The notes: generated from the sequence alone by a model not told the origin. A stretch of DNA of 64,000 nucleotides from Quercus robur (GCF_932294415.1 NC_065536.1:51472354-51536353), one strand, 5' to 3'; positions 46,884 to 58,008 are shown, counted from the stretch's first letter. Numbers and translations are program-made.

Positions 46884-48854
46884 TTATGCATGAGTACCCC
46901 TTTTCACCCACACGACACTTGCGTTTGGGGTGATTTCCTTAGAGGATTGGGTACGGGAGTTAGGGCTTTCAAACCTTCGTGAGAAGCTTTCCAAGCAGTT
47001 GGTGAATGCACCAATCATCTTCATCACGTCCATCATTCCGGAATCTCCATTTTGCTCTCTAGGTTGATCCCCTGCCCAAGTTCTCCTATCAATTCTTGGT
47101 CCTCCTGACCTTTGAGGAGTTGCACTGTTCTTTGCTCTCAGCTTTTGGCAATTTGGTCGAGTGTGCCCTTGAAGTCCGCAATAATGGCACACATACATTC
47201 CTCTAGAACCTCTTTGTGGTCGAGGACGTGACTTGGCACGAGATTCAGACCTGCCCACATACTGATTACGATGATTCAGCATCCGTTGGTCCACCACATT
47301 CTTCTTCTCCTCCACCTCAAGCTTCACACCAATAGGATCAGCTGCAACTGGATCTTTGGCTTTGACAAACTTCACTTCTTTGGTGACATTTCCAGTTGAA
47401 CTACTTTCTCCGCTATATCCCAGTCTGGATTTGTCTGAGAAGCTCTTTTGAGAAGATATAACATCGTCTAGCTTCTTGGTGGTGACCCTCTCTATTTTTG
47501 CATTTGCTTGAACAACCTCACTTTCAAGAAATCTTACTTTAGTGTAAGCTTCGGAGAGCTCACCATTCAAGGTTTCAATCTCGCATTTGGCCTCCCTATA
47601 CCGGATTAGGAGACTTTTGTAGTCCTCCTCAGCCTTCTTCATCTTTCTCACAGCAGCCTTGGCCACCCTTGTGTATTCACCAGATTTCTCCAAAAGCGAG
47701 TTGTAATTTTCTTGAAGAGTTGCAGTGCTTTCTTCTTCTTCAGCTTCCGATTCTTCAACAATTCCTAGTGAGTCATCCTCACTATGTTCTCCAAGGTCTT
47801 GAACAAGCACATTCAATTCATCCGAAGACTCAACATGAGCAATAGTCATGAAAGCGGAGTAGTTCCCTTCTCCGTCACAGCTCTCTTCAGATTCTGAGTC
47901 GGATGAGTCTGAATCACTCAAGGTCGTGGCATACACCTTGCCTTTCGATTTCAAATAATTAGGACATTCCTTCTTGAAGTGTCCATGCCCGTTGCATTCA
48001 AAACAAACGACACCTTGTGTGGATTGGGATTCTTTTCCATCTTTCCTTTGGAGATCCCTCTTCTCCCTTCCAGAATTTTGGAATTTTCTCTTATCATCAA
48101 ATTTTCCATTGTTTTTGAATTTCAAAAACTTCTTGAAATTTTTAACAAGATAGGCTACATCCTTGTCCACCATATCTTCTCCCGATGTGCCTTGATCTTC
48201 CACCTTCTCATTAGTGGTCTTTAGAGCAAGGGATTTACTCTTCCGTTGATTTGGCAGAGTCATCTCATAGGTTTGTAGAGAACCAACCAGCTCCTGAACC
48301 TTGATGTCATCAAGATCCTTGCTCTCTTCAATGGCTGTCACCTTAGCACGGAAACTTTCCGGCAATGATCGAAGGATCTTCCTTACAATCTTAGAATCCT
48401 CCATCTTCTCCCCCAAGTTAAACTTGCTGACAACCACTTCATTTAACTTCCCATAGAACGAGTCGAAAGACTCATCCTCACTCATCTTGAGCTCCTCAAA
48501 CCGAGTGGTCAGCATTTGTAACTTGGTATCTTTCACCTTCTTCGTGCCTTCATAAGTTGTTTCCAGAATCTCCCATGCATCTTTTGCAATAGTAATGTGA
48601 GAAATCCTGTGAAATTCATCTGGAGACACACCACATAAAATAGCATTTAGTGCTTTACTGTTAGCATTAGATGCAGCAAGTGCTGCCTTATCCCATGTGG
48701 ATTTGGCTGCCTCAGGTTTGGCCCAACCAATCTCAACAGCATCCCACACGGATTCATCAATAGAGCATAAAAAGGCTCTCATACGAACCTTCCAAAATGC
48801 ATAATTACTTCCATCAAAATATGGAGGTGCATTAAGGGATTGAGACCTATCCAT
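46884..48854 (-). CDS. gag: Copia-type Gag with two zinc knuckles (not fused to pol)
   Basis: 656 residues from MDRSQSLNAPPYFDGSNYAF. An in-frame ATG nine codons upstream (48881) is possible. The N-terminal half is a UBN2-type Gag domain (WDKAALAASNANSKALNAIL, TYEGTKKVKDTKLQMLTTRF, SFDSFYGKLNEVV, ILRSLPESFRAKV), the capsid-forming part. A first CCHC knuckle is CFECNGHGHFKKEC (284-297). An acidic Ser/Asp/Glu stretch and a long coiled coil follow, then a second CCHC knuckle, CHYCGLQGHTRPNC (about 90-100 residues from the end). The protein stops at VWVKRGTHA, about where related elements pass into the protease. It is unusually large for a copia Gag and fully open. It would package the element's RNA and is presumably complemented in trans for enzymes. 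Confidence 0.9.
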   Translation of the reverse strand: MDRSQSLNAPPYFDGSNYAFWKVRMRAFLCSIDESVWDAVEIGWAKPEAAKSTWDKAALAASNANSKALNAILCGVSPDEFHRISHITIAKDAWEILETTYEGTKKVKDTKLQMLTTRFEELKMSEDESFDSFYGKLNEVVVSKFNLGEKMEDSKIVRKILRSLPESFRAKVTAIEESKDLDDIKVQELVGSLQTYEMTLPNQRKSKSLALKTTNEKVEDQGTSGEDMVDKDVAYLVKNFKKFLKFKNNGKFDDKRKFQNSGREKRDLQRKDGKESQSTQGVVCFECNGHGHFKKECPNYLKSKGKVYATTLSDSDSSDSESEESCDGEGNYSAFMTIAHVESSDELNVLVQDLGEHSEDDSLGIVEESEAEEEESTATLQENYNSLLEKSGEYTRVAKAAVRKMKKAEEDYKSLLIRYREAKCEIETLNGELSEAYTKVRFLESEVVQANAKIERVTTKKLDDVISSQKSFSDKSRLGYSGESSSTGNVTKEVKFVKAKDPVAADPIGVKLEVEEKKNVVDQRMLNHRNQYVGRSESRAKSRPRPQRGSRGMYVCHYCGLQGHTRPNCQKLRAKNSATPQRSGGPRIDRRTWAGDQPREQNGDSGMMDVMKMIGAFTNCLESFSRRFESPNSRTQSSKEITPNASVVWVKRGTHA

Positions 48855-48914
48855 CTCAAAAGAAAGGGAGTCAAGGATCACACAATGGTAATAAAACCAA
48901 ACAGATGTGTACCC

Positions 48915-48926
48915 GCTCTGATACCA
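48915..48926 (-). other. Primer-binding site, initiator tRNA-Met type
   Basis: TGGTATCAGAGC on the minus strand, two bases inside the 5' LTR. It is the same primer class as the copia element at 25087. Confidence 0.9.
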
Positions 48927-48928
48927 AT

Positions 48929-50039
48929 TGAAAGTTCAAAAACGTGTACAAAAACACTTTTGAACGTTTAGACCCCCAAAAATCAATTTAATCAACACAA
49001 GCAATATGTTAAACAACTAGTGTGCGGAAACTTAACATATGCTATAACATGGAATTGATTAAACAACTATCTAAGCCACAACAAGATAAACCACAACAGA
49101 TAATGTAAAGGCAGAGATAGAGAGGAAGGAAGATGCAAACACAGCGATAACACCAGATATGTTATCGAAGAGGAAACCGAAGACCTCGGCGAAAAACCTC
49201 TCCGCCGCCCTCCAAGCGGTAATCAATCCACTAGAAAATACAGTTGGGATACAAGGACAGCAATAGACCCTCCAAGCCTAATCTACCCAATGCACCTAAG
49301 CCCTCCAAGCTTCTTGCTCCAACGAGGTTGCGCCGAACCTTTTTCTTTTCTAGCTTTCCGGATTCCGCTACTACACCGTAGCATCAACCAATAAAGATTG
49401 GCTCCTTCCTAACTGCTTCCCAGAACTCCAAACGACTGTCTCACAGAGATGATAATGGTGAGAACCAGGTTTGGTATAATGGCCTCTCAAGGATTTGACA
49501 ATGGAGAGGAAGAGAGTGAGGGATTTTGATGAGACTCTAAGGTAGAGATTGTGGGTAAAACAATCTGGTTTTTCTTTAGGGTTTCTCTCTCAAAATTCTC
49601 TCTGGAAGCTCTCTTTCAATCGTGGGTTAAAAGGGTATTTATACTGAAGTGGAGTGGAATGCGAAACGTCAGATTTTTCCAAAACAGGGGTGGCTCGCGG
49701 CTTGACCTCGCGGCTTGACTAAGTCGCGAGTTCCAGTCGCGAGATAACCGTATGGCCAGTTGTCCTGTTTTGTCCTGTAGTGCTCTAGCTAGCATGACTG
49801 TTCATCTTCCAGCATGCTTGGCACGTGTGCAGATTCTGGCGGGTTGAAGCCGCGAGTCCAGCCGCGAGTTCCAGCCGCGACACTCTGTTTTCTTGCACAC
49901 TCTTGAGCAATCTTCACACTATCTCACTCACTACCCTTACAACAATCCCACCTAAATACAGGGTTACTAAATGCTGAATTACAAGCAAATTTGGCACGGA
50001 ATAAAGCCAATTAGATGGTTGAATAAATTCAACCTTACA
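48929..50039 (-). repeat. 5' LTR of the gag-ORF2 element
   Basis: 1111 bp. The differences from 41655-42765 found by eye are one A/G near the start (ccacAacag versus ccacGgcag-type site at about 49097) and one T/C (ctcTagct versus ctcCagct, about 49787). TATA box at about 49635-49645 on the minus strand. Confidence 0.95.
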
Positions 50040-50044
50040 GTTTC

Positions 50045-50486
50045 GCTCAAGGACAATTAGTGGTGCCCCTATTTAACTTCAAGAGAGTTTTGTTTTATTG
50101 TAGTCATCTACAATTTGTGGAGTTGTGGATAAATGTTATGTTAAATGAAACATTTTATTGATACAACATGTAACTAATTAGCAAATGCCATTGGTATAAT
50201 TCTAATTGAAAATTTAACTGCAATTTTTTTTGAGTAAATAAAAATATGTTCATGTTATTACTTAAACATATGTTCCACATTCTACATGACATTATCATAT
50301 AGCAATTTACAACATTATCTGCGTATCGTGCGGGCCCTCCACTAGTTATAATTAATTGGAAATAACTACACAATACTTCTTTTTTTATGTGTCCATGTTC
50401 AATCATACAAAAGAATGTGAGCTTTTTTTTATAGAGATAATTACAATATATTGCTAACTCTGCAGTTCAAACCCTTTCTCCCTAGA
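50045..50486. other. Intergenic flank with duplicated segments
   Basis: 50070-50185 repeats 41515-41655 in diverged form. 50335-50410 starts the left copy of the tandem duplication discussed for 54240-55700. No gene was seen. Confidence 0.5.
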
Positions 50487-50494
50487 CCCCTAAG

Positions 50495-51330
50495 TAGGAT
50501 TGTCCAGCAACCCGGAAAACTCGACCCACCCGATCCGACTCGAAGCCCCACTGGTGGATCTAATACCCATCCGGGTTGGGTGGCGGTTTGCTACTTTGAA
50601 AAATCGGGTATTTAGTTTGAGTTTGGGCCTTAAGATTCCTGACCTGAAGGACTCGATCCGATCGAAATATTTATCACAATGGAATAAAACCCATTTAGCT
50701 CCCTTCAGATCAGATCTATATTATTCAAGTCAACCATCTCAGATTCTTGTTTCTTAGGCTTCACAGTTCTTCTTCTTCAGTTCGTAGGCCTGATCTACCA
50801 TCGTCGTAGTCGCAGTGTCTCCAGCTCACCTCCGATGCCGATTCAACTCCGTTGTTGCTCACTGTGGCGTAATGGGTTCTTACTTTTCTCGTTCTCATAG
50901 TTTGATTTTCATTTTCATCTCTGCTTCTTTCTTCGTTTCAAGCTTTCAATATCATAGATCTCTGGGTTTGTTGTCTTGTTGGTGCTATTTGTTTTCAATT
51001 TCGTCGTTTCAGTCTCATGGGTCTTTGGATTGTGGATGTCTGCTGCTATATTTCTCTCTGTGCTTCTGTTTGTGTTCTTCACTTCTTTGGGTTTATGATT
51101 GTGACTCTGTGCATAGTTAGACTTTTAGTGTTTTTTATTTGATTTCTTTGGGTTTTTCCTTCAGATCCGAAGTCACTTGACAACTTCGATCGCCCAACCG
51201 ATGACCCGAGGTACCGGGTCCGACCGGATTATTCGGTTGGAAATGGGTCCATTATTCTTTCACTTGATTCAATCGAGTTGGGTGTGGGTTAACCTAAAAC
51301 CCGATCCGACCCGACTTGTGGATAGCCCTA
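50495..51330. mobile_element. Non-autonomous hAT-superfamily element, 8-bp TSD
   Basis: 836 bp flanked by perfect CCCCTAAG duplications (50487-50494, 51331-51338). The tips are TAGGATTGTCCAGC and, from the right, TAGGGCTATCCACA. Subterminal GACCCACCCGATCCGAC-like and CGGGTCGGATCGGG words are opposed. The interior (50760-51130) looks like a gene 5' leader, with a CT-rich stretch, an ATG at about 50871 and a T-rich intron-like tail. It is probably a deletion derivative of a larger hAT. No transposase domain is readable. Confidence 0.87.
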
Positions 51331-51762
51331 CCCCTAAGCACTTTGTGCATGGAAATGTGCCAATTCAATTATAAGGCCAATGACAAAAGCATGGGAGTTA
51401 GAATCATACAAAAGCATGTGAGTTGAATGTCATTTAGCATGATTAATTTGATAAGATATGGTTGGGACTTATAACTAATAGGACTATAGGAGTAACATCC
51501 ATTGCACTATCTTAATTCTTAAGGGGAAATTTATTTTTAAAAATATCTTCAAGGGAATAAAATCATTGTTGTGATGCTTTGAGTTGATTGGATTTTTTGA
51601 GTGTGTGTCATGTAGATATATACTAAGTCCCATATCAAGTATTTACTATTTCGAATTGAATTATATAAGTGATTGTAAGGAAGTTTAATAATAACTCATT
51701 TTCAGGTATAATTGTCCACCTGTGGCTAGAATTTAAATCTCGTTTAAGTTGGTTATGGCTTT

Positions 51763-52740
51763 TGTTAGGACATATGTGATTCAATGATAGGAACATATGT
51801 CACTATTTTATGTAATTGGCTAATCCTTTGACAAAACGCACTTTACTTGTAATTGGGTAGATCTAGGATGTGTTTAATGTTTCAAGAAATAAAGTTTCAA
51901 GTTCAAATGTTAAAACCATGCAAGTCTGTCCAAGAATCAAGTCAGAAAGTGCAGGATTTTAAAGCTTGAAAACTAGCATCTATCGAGGTTTAAAAAGAGC
52001 TGTTTTAGCCCGACGCTCGATAGCTGCTCTTTGTCGAGATTCATGAAGTTCAGATTTTCATCAAATCCGTGAATGTGTGTTTGGGTTTTCTTTTCTCACA
52101 ACCCTAAACATATATAAGAATTATTTTAAGGGCCGTAAAACGTGATACAAGTTGCAGAAGAGCACAATTCTATAGTGTGAAGAAGAGTGTGACCGGAAAC
52201 CTAGTTTGCCCTAATTCTTGAAGAAGCTACTTTGTTTGTACACCATAGGGTTTTGTAACCAAGCAATTTCATGATCTTCATCGTGTGATGAACAGAAGAA
52301 TTTTGCAGCCAACATCCTTCTTAAGTTGGTGATCAAGTCGCGTACTGAGATTTGCACAATTGGTTGGTCATGTACTAGGAGCCGTGCATTGAAAATGAGA
52401 GATTGTTACTATAGAGTAAGTCCAATTGGGTATTGGGATAAGGGTTCAACTGTAGGTTGGTATAAGGTACTGGGATTCCTTTACTTGTAACCACTTGTTT
52501 TGATAATAGTGGATTCTCGAGAGTGGTGATCTTAAAATTATCCGGTGAGGTTTTTGCCGTGTAGGTTTTCCCCATTCGTAAACAAATCATCATGTCAATT
52601 TATTTTCCATTGCATACTTTAGTTAATTGGTGATTTGTTTGTGCTACTATGCGCTTTGCATGTTAATTTGATTAATTAATAAACTTGGCTAATTAATCAA
52701 TTAATTCATCACAAGGGGTCAATGTGTTTTTGGCCTATCA
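51763..52740 (+). mobile_element. Solo LTR, 978 bp
   Basis: TGTTAGGACATATG...GGCCTATCA with near-identical flanks GCTTT (51758-51762) and GTTTT (52741-52745), one mismatch. TATA box CATATATAAG at about 52108-52117. Upstream at 51990-52040 are TATCGAGG, CTCGATAG and TGTCGAGA. Its layout resembles the LTR family at 39365, but the sequence is different. An open frame on the minus strand (52375-52593) is chance. Confidence 0.78.
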
Positions 52741-52745
52741 GTTTT

Positions 52746-53487
52746 AATTGACTAATTTTGAACTGTGAGAATATTTCTACATCATATTTGTATTTTCAAG
52801 TTTGTTTGTGTGTTTGTGCCTATTTTTCTTTTTCTTTGTTCATTGTTTATTTTGGAAATCTTTCTAAAGCTTAATATATTTTTACTATCATTCATATATG
52901 AGAATCTGGTGGCTCTTTCTTATAAATTGGTTAGTATTTGAGTTTTTGCTTTCGCAACAGTAACATAGATATGGCAAATCCTTCCTCATGCTATGACAAA
53001 TGAATTACACCGTGAGGCTTTAGACCTAACTAACAAATCTTGTTTTTTGAGGGGAACCTAATTAACAAAAGAATATGATATATTGCGTATATTTTGTGCA
53101 CATGCACTTCTATTATTATTTGCTTTATTTTAATTTTGATGAGATGCATTTCTATTATTAGTTGAGGTTTGTTTGTTTTTTGTTTTTGTATTTTTAAAGT
53201 TTTTTTTTCAGGACATGTACAAATTATTAAGCTACCTCTAACCCTTCATCAACAGACGAATGTGCATCAGACCAACAATATATATATATATTCTTAAACA
53301 TAAGTCGAAACGTTCCTTTTACACAGTTTAGCAAACAGTGTGACACTCGTGTCATTCCTAGTCCATATGGGTGTAAGTAAAACCTTGTTTACATAGTTTA
53401 GCGAGAGAAATTTTAAGACTACATCCTTTACTATAACTATTTTATATGACAATTTGTGATTGACTAATTATTACTTTCACATGAATC

Positions 53488-53535
<48 letters not shown>

Positions 53536-54230
53536 TTTGTCTACTACATCAAAGTTGTGACACAAAATGTTGTGGTATTAGATTTTTTTTCATTTAATAA
53601 ACTCTATAATGTTGTTAGTACTTTCTACCCCCAAGTGTCCTAGACGCATGATTTTTGCTTACTTTCTCGGAATTTAGGAATATGAACGGGTGACTTACAA
53701 TCTTAATTAATTATCTTCTCATAGTAACAAAAAAGTTTCACTTTCTTTTTGTTGGTAACAATGCAAATGAATAATTATGAGAGACCATCAGTAATTCAAA
53801 GATCTCATTGCATGAAAAAAAAAGTAGAAATAGTGATTAAAGGTGAGATAATCAAGAGAGGCAATAAAACCTTCCTCTCTAAGTTCTAACTAACAATTAC
53901 CTTTGATGCTTTGATATGTGTCTTATAAATCACAATAACCCTTTTTATTTCCACTCTAAGGTTAAAGAAGATTCGATATATAGGCTAAAGACATCATTGT
54001 CTGAAACTTTAACTCCTAATACTTTTCCTAACTATTGGTATTGCTTAAGCATTTACAAATTACAACGGCAACTATGACATTGATGAGGTATTGTGGATAA
54101 AACAAATAAGTACTATATGGAAGTAAAATATAAACCATATGGAATGAGCTAGCCTTTAGACTTTTAATGGAATATAAATTAATTTATAGCTTATGTTAAA
54201 AAATTAGGGGACGTACTACCGGTTATAATT
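52746..54230. other. AT-rich stretch, right part of duplication copy A
   Basis: Holds an (AT)n run (about 53491-53527). 53640-53900 and 53970-54050 reappear diverged at about 55420-55610 and 55655-55695. No gene was seen. Confidence 0.5.
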
Positions 54231-54574
54231 TTTTTTTTAGCAAGTACTACCGGTTATAATTAATTTGAAATAATTATGAGATATTTTTTTTTGTATGGGT
54301 CCATGCATTCAATTATAGACAAGCATGCGATCCAAATGTCATTTGGCATGATATGAGAAGATATGATTGTGACTTATAGCTAATAGTAGTAACATTTATG
54401 GCACTATGTTAAGAAAAATACAAATCCATTCTTGTCAAACTTTGCATATGACGTGGATTGTATTTTTATGTGTTGCATATATATGTGCTGAGTCTCCCAT
54501 GAATGTTTACAATATCATACAGGTTATATTTGAGGAGTTCTATTATAACTTAATCATTATGGCCTAATTGCCAG

Positions 54575-54577
<3 letters not shown>

Positions 54578-54618
<41 letters not shown>
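54578..54618. repeat. (AT)n microsatellite
   Basis: About 20 uninterrupted AT units. Confidence 0.95.
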
Positions 54619-54623
<5 letters not shown>

Positions 54624-54811
54624 TGATTGATTAGTCATGACATGCACTTCTCTTATTCATATGGTTGATTTTGAATTAATGATAGATACAAACATGATAT
54701 AATATTAATAATAATTAAATTTTTTATTTTTTATTTTTTATTTTTTTTACAATTGTTGACTTAGCTTGTTGTGATTGATGAATAAAAAAGTGGTGCCAGT
54801 TGCAAACTTAA

Positions 54812-55340
54812 GGGCCCGTTTAGTTGAAGGAGTAGAAAAGTAAGAGGATAGAAAATGGGGAGGGGGATAGAAAAGTGGGAGGATAAATTAGTTTTATCTT
54901 TTTTGTGTTTGGTTGGGAAGATGAAAAAGTAGAGAGAGAGAAAACTTATTTATTTGGTTGAGAAGAAAAATGAGAGGATGGAAAAAAGAATTTGGTATAA
55001 ATTTACAATTATGTCCCTATTAAATAAAACAAAAAAACAACACATTTTTTTAGCAAAAAAATTGTGTATGTGCAAGGGGATGAAAAAAAAAAGAAAAGAA
55101 AAAAAATAGCAACTAGACGAAAAAAGAAGCAATTGGGCGTGAACGAAACCCACGTGCACTTGCATATGGGCATTTTTGTCAGCCCAGGTGCTTCATTCCC
55201 TGCCCCCCCCCCCCCCCCCCCCCCCCCCAGTTTTCTTCCCATTTTGGTGGGTTTGGGGAGAAAACCCCCGGATTCCACCATCTCTTTTCCTTCTCCCTCT
55301 TAAGTGAAAATGATATTGTTCTAATCAAACTAAATTAAAC
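54812..55340. mobile_element. Possible MITE-like insertion, starting GGGCCCGTTTAGTTG
   Basis: GGGCCCGTTTAGTTG is the kind of tip seen in common plant MITEs. Purine-rich subterminal words (agaaaagtaagagga, gaggataga) are mirrored weakly by TCTCTTTTCCTTCTCCCTC near 55281-55300. It interrupts copy B of the segmental duplication, and the region contains the poly-C tract. Ends are not fixed. Confidence 0.35.
55203..55228. repeat. Poly(C) homopolymer, 26 bases
   Basis: Uninterrupted C26, very unusual in AT-rich plant DNA. It may be real or an assembly or sequencing artefact. Confidence 0.85.
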
Positions 55341-55700
55341 CATGTTAACACTAATAAATTTTTTTTATGGTAGATGCATGTTGGTCCCTAATATTACTTT
55401 AATTTTATTAAGGAACGAGCATGTGGCTTGCAATCTTATCTTCCCAAAGTACTAAAAAAGTTTCTCCACTTACTTTTTTGTTGGTAACAATCAGATTAAG
55501 AATTATAAGAGACTAATTCATTGATCGCATTGCATGAACAAAATAGACAAAGAGACTAAATTTGAAACAATCAAAATAGAGAGGATAAAACCCTCCTCTC
55601 TAACCCGTAGTTTATATACTATTGGTTATGTTCAACTCTAAATACAATGATCCTCTTGTTTGCAACTCTAACTCCCAAGACTTTTCCTAAACTAAACTAC

Positions 55701-56706
55701 ACTTCTGATCCTTAAATTTCTGGATTGTTTTTATTTGGATCTTTTAGGTTTAATTCCATTTTCATATTGGTCATATCATTCAATTCCATTAGTAATTTGG
55801 TAACACATAGTATTATATGATTGACGTGTCTTAATGGATGACACCATTTTGGCACTTAACGATTAGCTAGATTATTTAAGGAAAGGAAGGGAGAATGGTT
55901 GAAGGAATTGTAACAATAAGTTGGGAAATAAATAATAAGAAGAAGAGTTAAAAGAGAAGATATTTTAAGTTTTAAATAATGGAGTATTTTTTTTATGAGT
56001 CCAAAATAATGGAGTATTTAGTTCACCTTAATGAGTAAACGTTAAAAAAATTATAGAAAAATTGGAAAGAAAAAATGTAATGACTTGGCTGCTGATGTGG
56101 CTTAACTAAATTATAGCAACAATAAATACTATAATTAAGATTTTGGATATATATAAGATATAGATTTAACTAGTCTCAAACCTGTATGATGCACCGGGAA
56201 GCTATTGATAATAAGATCGATCTAATGAAATTTTAGTTTCTCTTTTTTTCTTCGGTTGAATATATCATTTCTTTGTAGTATCATTTCATTATCATATTGT
56301 AAATTTATACTATGCTTAGAAATAGGAAATGGATTTAATAATATGCATATTATAGACATTTTGCGAGACATCATTTTTAAAAAAAAAGAATAGTCATAAT
56401 AAAATAGAATACAATGGGAAAAAAATATTTGACTTCTATGCTTTTCCATGTTTCAGAGGCATTGTCTAACATAGAACGTAATTATTGAGTTGCTAGAAGA
56501 GATTTCTATAAACTATTAATTCTAGAGATTTGTGCTTATGTTGTCAATAACTTACTACAGGTGCATAGTTACTGAAACCTATAAAGTTATTTGCAATTCT
56601 TAAATTAATAAAGTAAAACTCCCAAAAGTTATAAACACACACATTAAAACTAATACCATTTGAACACATATATATATTGTACACCAAGCTTCAAATTTGA
56701 GCAGTA
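55701..56706. other. AT-rich intergenic stretch
   Basis: No gene seen. 56085-56160 (gatgtggcttaact...tagcaacaataaatacta) repeats a phrase in the minisatellite region near 19950-19980, so both belong to a dispersed repeat. Confidence 0.45.
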
Positions 56707-56800
56707 CACTACAACAAAATGTATATTTGGTGACAAAATTTAGGGAGGAAATGTTTTTGTCACCAAAGCTATCATTTAGTTAAATACCGTTTTAGATTTA
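56707..56800 (+). mobile_element. CACTA-type transposon terminus (one end only)
   Basis: CACTACAACAAAATG at 56707 is a classic CACTA terminal sequence. It is followed by a GGTGACAAAATTT...TTTTGTCACC subterminal palindrome (about 56728-56764). A matching inverted end was not found to the right in this window, so it is a fragment or a decayed copy. The tandem array right after it may be its subterminal repeats. Confidence 0.5.
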
Positions 56801-56809
56801 AACCCAACA

Positions 56810-57200
56810 AAAACTTTTTCAGATGTTGAAACATTGGTTCTTTGGTTTCCCATGTCAAAAACCTTTTCAAATGCAAAACCTTGGTTTTTCCATATAAAAA
56901 GCCTTTTCAAATGCAGAAATCCCTGTTTTCGAGCTTTTCAAAAACATTTTCAAAACCAAACTTTTGTGTCCTGGTGTTCCATATCAAAAATCTTTTAAAT
57001 GCTAAAACCCATATTTTCATGTTTTCCACATCAAAAACTTTTTTTAAGATAAAAACCCATGGTTTCTTGGTTTTCCATATCAAAAACCATGTAGACGAAA
57101 CTCATAGTGTTTTTTTTTTTTAATGTAAAAAACCTTTTAAGTTTTAAATAAACAAAATCTGGTTTCATAGTTTTTCATTTCAAAAACTTCTTTCCAAAAT
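56810..57200 (+). repeat. Degenerate tandem array, unit about 40-60 bp
   Basis: Seven or eight variants of a unit built on ggttttccatatcaaaaac followed by cttttcaaatgcaaaaacc. The open frame across 56842-57123 is a by-product of the repeat and has no protein family. Confidence 0.8.
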
Positions 57201-58003
57201 GTTTTCCAAATTACAACTGCATGGCAAACGAGAGCCTCGAAGGAAGTCTCCCTTTGTGGGTTCCCAGTTAGTTTACTCTTTCATTACTGCATCATTCATC
57301 ATGAAATGATGAGATCCTACCAACTTCTAATGTGGCCGCAATGGATGGTGAGATTTAATATCTATCCTAAAACTGTTTTGCGTTTTCCTCTAAATTACAA
57401 CAATTGATATCTTATCTCATGAACCAAACTCAGACATATTATCCCAAAATTGGTTGAGTATTCTATTTATATTGCATTTCACACAAATACCAAGGGATAA
57501 TCAAATTTGGTATCGACTACGATCGGGCATTATAGGGGTGTCTAACGTCTTTTCACATGTAATCAAGCCCCTTGAATATATGTTCAAGTTCATGACACAG
57601 TTTGACCTAGTTTAGGTTATAGGAGCTAAACTTAGGGAAAACCAAGTTTTAAATTTAGGTGACCAATCTTTGAGGGACTGCAACATCGGCTCCCTGTTTC
57701 TTGGGTTTAATTGGGCCAAAGCTACACAAATGGGTTACATTGTGTTAGTGCTTCCCAAATTGATGATTCAACCAATTATATCTTCCCCCATGGATCAATG
57801 GATTTACCTGGAATCACAACTTATTTTATTAAAAAAAAAAAAAATAGAAAATCATAATAAATAAAATATGATTTTACTGTATAATTTAAAACTTGAATTT
57901 TACATTAAGTAGAAAATTACAAAGTCTTGGTCCTTGATACAATCTAAGAATTCATGGTCTTAGTCCTAATTGTCAATACCGTATTTTGTTTGGCATATGA
58001 TTC
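57201..58003. other. Intergenic stretch
   Basis: No gene or bounded element recognised. An A run lies at about 57831-57844. Confidence 0.45.
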
Positions 58004-58008
58004 ATATG

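Larger units (their letters stand above)
41655..50039 (-). mobile_element. Very young LTR retrotransposon with Gag and a second ORF but no pol
   Basis: 8385 bp with perfect 5-bp duplications GTTTC (41650-41654, 50040-50044). Both LTRs are exactly 1111 bp and differ at two sites that I can find. In element orientation (minus): 5' LTR 50039-48929, initiator-Met primer site 48926-48915, gag 48854-46884, non-coding 46883-45428, intron-like 45427-44741, ORF2 44740-43595, polypurine tract 42777-42767, 3' LTR 42765-41655. No protease, integrase, RT or RNase H motif can be read on either strand, although cis signals and both ORFs are intact. It must have used enzymes from another element. It resembles large copia/Sirevirus-type elements stripped of pol. 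Confidence 0.93.
54240..55700. repeat. Copy B of an old tandem segmental duplication (copy A about 50335-54050)
   Basis: Collinear diverged matches: 54240-54345 with 50335-50410 and 51395-51450 (caaatgtcatttggcatga versus tgaatgtcatttagcatga), 54350-54420 with 51455-51520, 55420-55610 with 53660-53900, and 55655-55695 with 53975-54045. Copy A is longer because the hAT element and solo LTR landed in it. Confidence 0.65.

Noticed and set aside
41655..50039. Autonomous copia or Sirevirus element
   Set aside because: No protease, integrase, RT or RNase H motif was found on either strand between the LTRs.
55009..55303. Glycine- or proline-rich open frames over the poly-C tract
   Set aside because: The Gly/Pro run is just the translation of C26, and the flanks have no coding features.
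56842..57123. 93-codon open frame
   Set aside because: It is produced by the tandem array; the residues repeat with the DNA unit.
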